DNA of 64,000 bases from Tetragonia tetragonoides (taxonomy: Eukaryota; Streptophyta; Magnoliopsida; Caryophyllales; Aizoaceae), in contig CM076145.1 of assembly GCA_038025085.1 (NCBI GenBank), positions 14,729,000 through 14,792,999 on the forward strand, written 5' to 3'. A program made the position numbers and the translations under genes. Below the pieces are notes generated by a model. The model searched no databases and had not been told where the DNA came from. It saw only the letters and a list, made by a program, of their open reading frames with translations. Below, piece after piece: positions 56,213 through 64,000 of this stretch (positions are counted from its first letter, which is position 1; every line of letters begins with the position of its first letter).

Positions 56213-56320
56213 TAGTTCAGGAGCATTGCTCCCTCCTTTCACAAAATAGAAAATTATCAATTTGAATTTAGAGTGGGCTTCACTTATTTTGTGAGAAGAG
56301 GGAGCAGTGCTCCTGGACTA
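56213..56320. mobile_element. Foldback MITE in the UFO promoter
   Basis: TAGTTCAGGAGCATTGCTCC followed by CTCCTTTCACAAAATA at the left is mirrored by the right arm, read inward TAGTCCAGGAGCACTGCTCC and CTCTTCTCACAAAATA. About 36-bp arms around a 36-bp loop, 108 bp in all, starting 189 bp upstream of the UFO ATG. The flanks (attattgtg / catgcaaaaat) may be extended arms rather than host sequence. Confidence 0.7.
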
Positions 56321-56409
56321 TGCAAAAATTTCTTGAGCCGTAGAGGGGTTTATAGAGAGAGGGGGGAAACTATTGGGGTCAGGGTAAAGTAGACTATTAG
56401 GTAGCAGTA

Positions 56410-56969
56410 GGGCGTGTTTTTTCCACTTAGTGAGTGATATTTAGAGCTTATCTCATTAGTTCAATTCAGTTAAGTTCAGTTCCGTTTAGTTTATGGGTGA
56501 TTTTGTGTCTGTTAAGTGATTTTTAGTTCAATTTAGTGATATTTTGTTCAGTTTAGCGGTGTTCATTTCAGAAACATACATGTATCCTCACATATTAAAG
56601 CCCGTTTGTTTGAATAGATGGGAATGGAATGAGTATGAAACTCAATACCTATGAATATGAAATGGGAACTTTATACTTGATATCATGTGTTTGGTTCAAT
56701 CTAGAAATGATTTTTTTTTTATTTCTATCATTTGGTTCATCAAGTTATGGAATCAAACCCAATTTATTTATTTATTAAAATAAATATAATACAAGAATGA
56801 AAAAAGAAAAAAAAAATGAAATAACAAATTGTCAAATTCTTCCATCATTCACCCGCAATGGACATTTGATAGACCCCAAGTTTCTCTCTCTCACCCCTGC
56901 CATGATTATCATGGCAACCTCAATCCAAAGTTTGCTTCTCCCATCCAACCCCAACACCCATCCATGGCG

Positions 56970-57011
<42 letters not shown>

Positions 57012-57660
57012 GCTGAAAACTCAATTTTGGTCTTTGGTTGCGAATTAGGGGCCACAGACCACAGATCAGGACTTTTTGACAATGGATATATGGTCTCCAG
57101 TCTGTAAATTTCGAGCATAAATCTTATTATAATGTCGAGGTCCATGGCGGCGGATTTTGGGTCGGTGGTCGATGTGGTGTTTTGCTGGTGTATTTCTCTT
57201 TCTTCCTCTTTGTGTTTCTTATGGGTGAAGATAAAAATGATTGTTGGAGGTAATGGTTTTGGTAGCCATTGCAATGAAAGGTGAAGGTGCCAACAATGGT
57301 GAGGATAGAGTGCTTGGATGGAAGTGGGACTGTGGGATGGAGAAGAAAGAAGAAATTGTTGATAATTAAATGAGAAATAATAATAAATAAATAAAAAGAG
57401 TTGATACTAGAGGTATGAGAAGTTGATACCAGTGGTAGATGGGCGGAATCAAGTGGTGCTGGTTTGGGGGTAACTTGATTCCGTCGGGTATAAGGTTTCA
57501 GAGTCAAAAAGGCCTAAATAAATACTCAGTATCAGGTTCTCTGATACAAACTCATTTCATTCCGCCCCTAAATGCTTAAACAAACACCCTCTAAATGGTG
57601 TTAAGTTACGTTAAGTGTTGTTCCTTTCAGTTCAATGCAGTTCAATTTAGAGTGTGTTTG
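56410..57660. mobile_element. TTCAG-type MITE, split by a Harbinger-like element
   Basis: Left part 56410-56598 (gggcgtgttttttccactta, then TTCAATTCAGTTAAGTTCAG and gtttcagaaacatac-like sequence) and right part 57592-57660 (gttaagttacgttaagtgtt, TTCAGTTCAATGCAG) together resemble the MITE at 42985. A 993-bp element was inserted between them. Confidence 0.5.
56599..57591. mobile_element. PIF/Harbinger-like element with TAA TSD
   Basis: Left end AGCCCGTTTGTTTGAATAGA and right end, read inward, GAGGGTGTTTGTTTAAGCAT; both followed inward by GGAATGA-ATGAGT sequence. TAA lies on both sides (56596-56598, 57592-57594). It contains a CT array (56972-57009) and no recognisable transposase. Confidence 0.65.
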
Positions 57661-57868
57661 TGAGAGGCGAACTTACCAGAACTGAACTGAACTAAACTGC
57701 ATTCAACATTACTAAACTGGACACTACTGTACTGAACTGGACACAACTAGTTCAATGCAGTTCAATTTAGAGTGTGTTTGTGAGAGGCGAACTTACCAGA
57801 ACTGAACTGAATTAAACTGCATTCAACATTACTAAACTGGACACTACTGTACTGAACTGGACACAACT
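57638..57868. repeat. 120-bp direct tandem duplication inside a TTCAG-type MITE
   Basis: agttcaatgcagttcaattt through gaactggacacaacta occurs twice at an offset of exactly 120 bp with only a single-base difference (gaactaaac/gaattaaac), so the duplication is recent. Confidence 0.9.
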
Positions 57869-58026
57869 AAACTGAATTGAACACAACCAAATATGTGAGA
57901 TAAAAAGTATGTTTCTGAACTTAGCACCAATGAACCGATCTGAACATCACTTAACTAAATTTGAAATCACTGAATTGACACCTGAACTGAACTAAACTAA
58001 CCGTGTAAGCTCTAACAAATGCACCC
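57650..58026. mobile_element. TTCAG/CTGAA-type MITE
   Basis: Reverse-oriented relative to 42985: starts gagtgtgtttgtgagaggcg and ends agctctaacaaatgcaccct. The interior is CTGAACTGAAC/ACTGGACAC repeats. Length was increased by the 120-bp duplication. Confidence 0.55.
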
Positions 58027-59268
58027 TTAGTTCATTTGTTAAGTTCACTTCAGTTAAGTTAAGTTTCATTCAGTTAAGTTGAATTTGGTTCATTTAAGTT
58101 GAACACTAAAGAGCACACCTCTTAGTGTGGAATTTGTTTGTTTGTTTTTGTTTGGGGTGTTTTTATGATATGATGATGATATGTGAAAAGGGGGAAAGTG
58201 AGAGTGTGATAGAAATCATGCATCAATTCAGTGATTTGGGATCATGTCAAATTGAGAAAGCAAAGTGGAGTTGTACACACAAAGTCACAAACTGAACAGG
58301 AGAAAACCTCGTAAGATATGGGGAACAAATAGCGGCCGCGGTTAATCAAGTGAACTGCAACACTAGACCGTCTAGGAGGCTACGAGTACTAGTTTTGAGT
58401 AATGATGTACGGAATTTTATTGAGCTGGTTCAAGGCCAACTAGTTTGACTTCCATAGGGAGGGGGTGGTTTTTTAGCCAAATCAAAACATAATCTGGCAA
58501 TTAACAAGTTGAGTACACGTTCTTCTTTTTTTCTTTTTTTTTTTAATTTTTATTTTTATGAGATGAACAAGATGTGTTTTCTTGAGTAAATACATGGTGG
58601 TTTTATTCCAAATTTGCTCAAGGTTATTATTGTTTTTCTAAACTTCCAAGGTGGATTGGAGGGTATATATGTTGCTTGATCACACCCTTTTAGACTATTA
58701 TACCTCTATGACTAATTGTGTCATGATTATATATTTATATGTACATTATACGCTAAAGTGATCACAATTTTAGAGCAAAACAAAGGGAGTATCACTGCAT
58801 ACATGCCGCTCTGATCTTCTCCCTCATATACAATTGAGAGACAGAGGGAGAGGTGAAATGTTTAGAAACCTCATTGAAGAAAAGTACCAAGAAATTACTC
58901 GGCACTAAGGTTATGGAACACTTCATAACTCCATTTTAAATTAGGGGATTGCATAAAATTTATATTTTTAACAATGAGAAAAGTCTTATAATTTTTTCAC
59001 GATGACTATTCAACTGGTTCCGATTTCGAAAAGTCAGGAATCATAATTGAAATTGGTTGTTATCCGTTCACGCTTTTGGCAATAGGAATTGTTTCGTTAA
59101 TTTGATTCAGATACTGAGGACCTGATATTTCTGCTCACGGTACTGCTATTTATTGAAATAAATAAGAACAAAAACATGTATTGTTATTCATAAATTTTAA
59201 TAAATGAAGCATATATCTTTTTCATAGTCAAATGTGAAATATTATCAAGTCTCTTCTTAATAAACTTC
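58027..59268. other. Intergenic, no gene recognised
   Basis: AT-rich, with a further short TTCAGTTAAGTT-type stretch at 58030-58110. No ORF with family resemblance. Confidence 0.3.
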
Positions 59269-59284
59269 AATATTACTTGCAAAT

Positions 59285-59482
59285 ATAAACAATGGGGTGT
59301 GGTTGAGTGGTAAAGACTCATCCGTCCTTAACCAATATCGATGTCGAGAATTTGAATCTTGCCTTGGGCAAGGAGTAGTTTTAAATCTCTTGGCCAGTTG
59401 TTCCACTCTTTGAGATCCCTACCAACCAGTTCGGGAATAGTCACTGTGATCGACGGTGAACACCTTTGGTGTGAACCAAACA
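59285..59482 (+). mobile_element. SINE (family A), perfect 16-bp TSD
   Basis: Box A-like GTGGTTGAGTGGTAAAGAC and a diverged box B near cgagaatttgaatct; 3' end gaacacctttggtgtgaacc. Flanked by AATATTACTTGCAAAT at 59269-59284 and 59483-59498. Confidence 0.85.
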
Positions 59483-59633
59483 AATATTACTTGCAAATGT
59501 TACTTAATTTTGATATTTCAAAAAAAAATAAAATTAAACAAAATAACAACAACAAATAACAAGTCATTTTGCAGAAACAATATTATTATGATGAAAATTA
59601 TGAGCTTTTTGCTCAAGTTTCACAATTAAAATA

Positions 59634-60397
59634 GGCCGCTGTTATTGCCAGGTCAAAAAATACTAATGTCAAGTTATTAATTACTTGGGTTGACGATTTA
59701 GTCCTTCATTATAAAAAAGACAATCCAAATTATATTCTCTTTGTAATATTTTTATGTGTACACTTACTTTATTTACCTATTAATTATATAGAAATTAAAT
59801 TATAATGATAGCCATATAAAAATCTTGCAATAAAAAAAAAGAAGCATTATCATCCTACAAGAATATCCAAGTTAATTAATAGGAAAGTTGTCATACATCC
59901 GAATTATATACCCCTCTTCTAATCAGCAGGTAATTGATCTGGACATATGTACTCATACTCTCATGCAATAAAAAGACAACTACAACTTCCATAAAAATTA
60001 ATTATAAATAAAGAAAGAAAGAATAAGAAAGAAACATAGAGTTGGGCATGTAATTGCCATGGGATGGGGTTGAGATTTATCAAATTGCTGAAAGAACTTA
60101 TTTCATTTAAAGTTCCTATTCATAAGTATTCGATCAGGGAGGAAAAAAGAAGACCTGGATGATAGGTGAGCAATTTAGAAAAATAATAATTTGATTCTTA
60201 TGATTGTCGATTTATTTGCTAGGTTAGTGGAATGTATGATCCCTAATTATAATATCTTTCCATAATTTTTTTTGTAAATATGACAATCAAAGATAGAGGG
60301 GAGAGAATAAGTCTCTTACCTTATTCGGGTTAAGTTGTCAACTCAAATAATTAATGACCTGACATTAGTATTTTTTGGTCTGGCAATAACAACGCCC
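59634..60397. mobile_element. Long-TIR transposon (about 70-bp arms), 8-bp TSD
   Basis: Left arm GGCCGCTGTTATTGCCAGGT continuing CAAAAAATACTAATGTCA...TTAATTA; the right arm read inward is GGGCGTTGTTATTGCCAGAC with the same continuation to beyond GTTGACAACTTAACC. TTAAAATA flanks both sides (59626-59633, 60398-60405). 764 bp without coding capacity. The 8-bp duplication suits hAT; long arms would also suit Mutator-like elements. Confidence 0.75.
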
Positions 60398-61142
60398 TTA
60401 AAATATCATAAATAAACAATAAGATATCTTGCCGTTATTTTATTGCCTTTGTCAAAAATTTCCCAATTTTATATGTGCCAATCTTTCATGGATTTACAAC
60501 AAAACTCCCAATAGAGAAAGTAGGAGACTTCCTACAATATGAAAAGTTGGCAAAAGTCTAATGTTGTAAACTTTATTTTAGGACAAAAACTTGAGTTTTA
60601 CACACACAACACAAAGTGACACAAACCAGCCAACAGGGATTTCAGCTCGATTATGATGTGTCAAATCCTACCCTCAGGAGAGTGAATAGTAAAAATCTCC
60701 CCAGGTGAAATCAAGTACAACAGTACTACAGTGGCATGCTCCTACTTTATTTTTCTCAGGTGAAGCTGTCCTTTCAAAACCCCTCTCTCTCTCTCTCTCA
60801 AAAGTGTTTCTCTCTCCTTGATTGTGATGATGTCCACTTTGTTTAAATAACATTAGTCAAACAGTCCAAAGTAATTAAGAATGGCTACAAGCTAATACGG
60901 AGAACATAGTATTAAAGATACATTGGCACTCCAAAATATTACTCATGATTATTATTTCATTTCATAGATTGTAGCCTTGTAGGTGAAACTAAATTGAACT
61001 AAATTCCACTTAATTGAAATCCAATAAATAGTAATGTGCGTGAGAAAAAATAGATAAGTAAACAGAATTAAACTGAATTAACTATGAAATAAGTGAAAAA
61101 GAACTCACCCAAGCCATAAGTTGTCAAATATCTAGTAGCCAA
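60398..61142. other. AT-rich intergenic with a probable decayed MITE
   Basis: No gene. Around 60960-61110, aaactaaattgaactaaatt and ataagtgaaaaagaactcac resemble the MITE ends at 21466 and 61514, but a clean start is missing. A short CT array lies at 60783-60799. Confidence 0.3.
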
Positions 61143-61160
61143 ATATTTTATGTGGCATTT

Positions 61161-61227
61161 TTTTTGGTTCACAACCAATGATATGCACCGTCGGTCACAT
61201 TGACTATTTCCTCGCGCTCAACCAAAG
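61161..61227 (-). mobile_element. 5'-truncated SINE (family A), perfect 18-bp TSD
   Basis: After a T-run, ggttcacaaccaatgatatg and caccgtcggtcacattgact are the reverse complement of the 3' end of the SINE at 59285. ATATTTTATGTGGCATTT flanks it at 61143-61160 and 61228-61245. Only about 60 bp of SINE was copied, a clean example of 5' truncation. Confidence 0.85.
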
Positions 61228-61513
61228 ATATTTTATGTGGCATTTAAATCTTTAAAATTTGAATCTTTTGAAAGGTGCGTGGAGATAAAAATTAAAGAAA
61301 TGTACGAGTAATAAAAACACGGAGAATTTTTTAGATTCGAGGAACCCGCACCATCATGTAGTATTCTTAGAGTGTGTATTAAATAAATCTGTAGTATGTG
61401 CAACAACACATGCAAACCACACATTAAACGAAGCCAACAAGATAAACTGTGATAACTTTTTTATTTGGCTCTTTTAAAACATTTAGAACGTAAGTGCTTA
61501 TAAAAGCGGCAAA

Positions 61514-61691
61514 GATGTATTCTTTTCCACTTACTCACTAATAATTGATTTAGTTAGTTTAGTTCAGTTTGGTAAAACTCATTTGAGTTCAGTGATAAAT
61601 TTTTTCTCTCCGATATTATTATTCAATTCAGTTCAGTTTATTTCATTCCAAAGTATGTCAATCTAGTTTAGTTCAGTGAAAAAGAATACAA
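61514..61691. mobile_element. Small MITE, same family as 21466
   Basis: Ends tgtattcttttccacttact and agtgaaaaagaataca are inverted; the interior has TTAGTTCAG/ATTCAGTTCAG words. Confidence 0.5.
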
Positions 61692-61745
61692 CTCAAATCA
61701 TTATTGTTCTATCCTTAAAATGACATTAAAGCAGAATCAATTTTC

Positions 61746-61748
<3 letters not shown>

Positions 61749-61835
<87 letters not shown>
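61749..61835. repeat. (TA)n microsatellite
   Basis: Pure AT dinucleotide array of about 87 bp, the longest in the window. Confidence 0.95.
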
Positions 61836-61837
<2 letters not shown>

Positions 61838-62562
61838 CCATGAAATCGAACATTGGATACACATAATAACAGGACCAATAGATAATTGATTATACTAATA
61901 GATTTTTTTAATAGATATTGGTGATCAAAGTACTATGTAGGTAAATCCATATTGTGGTTGGAAACCTTGTCCTCATGTGTAGTACACAAAAATCCTAGCA
62001 GCATGTCTTGTTTTGTCAAACTTTTCAAAGGTGTCACAATTTGTCTGATGTATTAGAAAGAGAATAATTTTATCAGAGACTCTCCCTATAAATGGCAATA
62101 TTGGATTGAACAGATTTGGAAGTTCCTTTTCCAATGTGAAAATTTTCCAATTAAGTTAAAAGGTTGGTGTTCAGATTTAGAAATTTGAGTTTGGGTTCAA
62201 GAAATCTCCTGCACTTTGTCCCTCCTTTCTGGCCCATCAGGGTAAGTGAGTTTAGTTTTGACACACACTGTATAGTCTTTTTGTTCAAATTTAAAATTTT
62301 AATGTCCATGGGTTTGACTAATCACTAATCAGTTCTCTTTCTGTCTGTTGATAAAAAGAAAATCAGTTATCTTTCTGTGGAAAGTTCATTTGCAATGATT
62401 CAAAAGTTTAGCCAAGATCAACTAAAGATAACAAAATTGAACACCAGTATTGGTAATTATAATCCCTGTTTTGAAGTGCTAGTTCTTTAGACATGGAGAT
62501 AAATATTAATAAAAATACTCAATCTTTGATTAGAAATTGGAGCATTTTGATTTTCACAAAGC
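61836..62562. other. Intergenic, no gene recognised
   Basis: AT-rich; nothing with family resemblance. Confidence 0.3.
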
Positions 62563-62580
62563 AAAAATGCAATATCTCTT

Positions 62581-62752
62581 ACTAATAAAGTGGTGGGTGT
62601 GAGTGGTTTGACACTCCATCCCTTAAGCAAGATCAAGGTTCGAATTTTATGAATAGAGAAACTACTTATTTGGAGACCCCTTCGTAGGCTGACCCGAACA
62701 TAATTAGTCTTCACTCAAATAGATTTGGTGAACCTGTGGTTAAACAAAGGAA
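62581..62752 (+). mobile_element. SINE (family B), second copy
   Basis: Matches 24813-25001 through gagtggtttgacactc, box B AAGGTTCGAATTTT, gagaaactacttatt and the tail gaacctgtggttaaac. Flanking AAATGCAATATCT (62565-62577) and AAATGCAGTATCT (about 62757-62769) form a target duplication with one mismatch. Confidence 0.75.
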
Positions 62753-63346
62753 AAATAAATGCAGTATCTTGTTGTGGTTTTTCCTAAGATTGGCAAGGCG
62801 CAAATTGTAGACATGGCATTGGATGATGGACAGTTGTTTGTACATCGTTTTAGACAAGCAGTATAGTGAAATATCAATTGGATTTCAGGATTAGCCTTGA
62901 TCCAAATTGGACAATGAAGTAGTGGGTTTATTTCAATGAAGTAATGGGTTAGTAATAATAAATTGGACAACCATTTTGAAAAAATTAAAATTTTTAAAAA
63001 ATAGAATAAAAATAATGTGTGTGGGTGTAGACAAGTTGGCTATACCTAGGTGTAACCAAGCACAATTACCCAAATAGCTTTGATGAACCTGTGGTTAAAC
63101 TAAAAAAAAAAAAACCGATCCAATATCTCGCACTTTAATAAGTATTCCCCCAGCATGTTACGTTTTTCCTAAGAATGGAAGGGTGCAAATTGTAGACATG
63201 GAATTATGATGGACAGTTGTTTGTACTTCGGTTTAGACAAGCAGTATAGTGAAATATCAATTGGGTTTCAGGATTAGCCTTGACCCAAAATAATAAACAT
63301 TTGTACATCAGTTTAGATAAGCAGTATAGTGAAATATCAATTGGTA
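62730..63346. repeat. Tandem segmental duplication including a SINE tail
   Basis: 62730-62910 (gaacctgtggttaaac through tttcaggattagccttga) recurs diverged at about 63078-63290, and a third partial copy (ttgtacatcagtttagataa, gcagtatagtgaaatatcaa) follows at about 63302-63346. The SINE tail was duplicated with its flank. Confidence 0.75.
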
Positions 63347-63417
63347 TTGTATGGGTCTCAAGTCCAAATATGTGTATGGTGACAATAAGATTATAAGATA
63401 GAGAAAATAATATTAAT

Positions 63418-64000
63418 GAGTTGTTTGGTTCGGGGTAATGATTAAGGGGATAATGAAATGAATTTATAGGCTAAAATGGGAGGTATGTGAGGTTGTGGGG
63501 GTTAGATTTTGTGAGAAGAAGGGTAATGATTACTCCCATTTGGGGAATAATAGAAAGTTAGAAACCCCCCCCTACGGGAATGATTTTCCCCATTTTTCCT
63601 TCATTTTCTCCATTACCCTCTTAATCATTACCTTCATCACCACTTCACCTTACTATTTTACACTTTAATTTGCTCCATTATCCCCTTGATCATTACCTCC
63701 AACTAGACCTGTCAATTCCCGACCCGACCCGAAAACCCGACCCAACCCGAAAACTCGACCCAACCCGAAAACCCAACCCAACCAAACCCGTTTTTTCTAG
63801 GGTTCTGACACTGATTTTCCGACCCGAAACCCGGTTTGACCCGAACCCGATTAACCCGGTGTTTTTGGGCCAAACCCAACCCGTTAGTGGGTCGACCGAT
63901 TTGACCCGAAAAATAGAACAATTTGTATTTATAAATTAAAAGTTCAACTAAGTTATCCTAAAAAACCATATAAAACCTTTTTTTTTTTGTGTTTCATTAA
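63418..64000. mobile_element. Harbinger-like MITE, cut by a hAT insertion; continues past the window
   Basis: Left end tgagttgtttggttcggggt continuing AATGATTAAGGGGATAATG; near 63668-63703 the inverse of this arm (cattatccccttgatcatta, cctccaac) is present, after which the hAT element begins. The last bases of the right end should lie beyond 64000. Confidence 0.5.
63704..64000. mobile_element. hAT element left end with CCCGACCCGA repeats; right end outside the window
   Basis: Begins TAGACCTGTCAATTCCCGAC and continues as degenerate GACCCGAAAACCCGACCC to about 63910. The preceding 8-mer CCTCCAAC (63696-63703) should recur at its right end. The terminus nearly equals that of the element at 18946. 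Confidence 0.6.

Noticed and set aside
58336..58345. GCGGCCGC 8-mer
   Set aside because: A chance NotI-type palindrome with no associated structure.
1..64000. CRISPR array, operon, bacterial or organelle genes, tRNA genes, telomeric arrays
   Set aside because: No regularly spaced identical repeats, no prokaryotic gene layout, no organelle gene similarity, no intact tRNA cloverleaf and no telomere repeat blocks were seen.

Overview
This is nuclear DNA from a flowering plant, almost certainly a eudicot. Evidence: a spliced GT-AG gene, Ty3/gypsy LTR elements primed by initiator-methionine tRNA, L1-type LINEs, tRNA-type SINEs, Stowaway MITEs and Helitrons. MITEs rich in TTCAG/CTGAA repeats and degenerate CCCGA-rich hAT ends weakly suggest Caryophyllales, but nothing here fixes the species. 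Only one intact protein gene is convincing: a two-exon F-box gene on the minus strand (56024-53966) that is the ortholog of UNUSUAL FLORAL ORGANS (UFO/FIM). Nearly everything else is transposable-element sequence, much of it nested.

Layout. 1-989: possible 5' end of a minus-strand gene leaving the window. 990-2100: hAT-like element carrying a broken RNase H fragment. 3462-3646: SINE. 5492-18163: decayed Ty3/gypsy element (Tekay/Del-like integrase) with a 3.1-kb 5' LTR, most of gag-pol deleted, a truncated 3' LTR and a 6.4-kb L1-type LINE inserted inside it (9449-15834). 18946-20988: hAT-like element with an 8-bp target-site duplication (TSD). 21258-21429: SINE. 21796-24796: solo LTR with perfect 5-bp TSD. 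24813-25001: SINE with 12-bp TSD. 25185-33342: minus-strand LINE interrupted by a solo LTR (29672-31821).

33664-35165: four snRNA-type promoter modules (upstream sequence element, exactly 33 bp, TATA box); at least three precede sequence resembling the 5' half of U2 snRNA. This is the most unusual non-coding structure in the window.

36256-36807: hAT MITE with perfect 8-bp TSD. 36945-40751: minus-strand chromovirus-like gypsy element that landed in the terminal hairpin of a Helitron. 40773-42910 and 44505-47222: two LINEs of one family in opposite orientation. 44032-44480: two adjacent Helitron ends. 48210-48490: RPA-like exon fragment. 50238-53419: long-terminal-inverted-repeat (TIR) hAT element containing a 2.56-kb Helitron, which itself holds two 254-bp Stowaway MITEs. 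53966-56024: the UFO gene, with MITEs starting about 190 bp upstream of its start codon. 56410-64000: nested MITEs, SINEs, a 764-bp long-TIR transposon, tandem duplications, and a hAT element inserted in a Harbinger-like element at the right edge.

The genes do not form a pathway. The window is a single meristem-identity regulator embedded in repeatedly invaded intergenic DNA. No intact transposase, Rep/helicase or complete LINE or LTR polyprotein was found.
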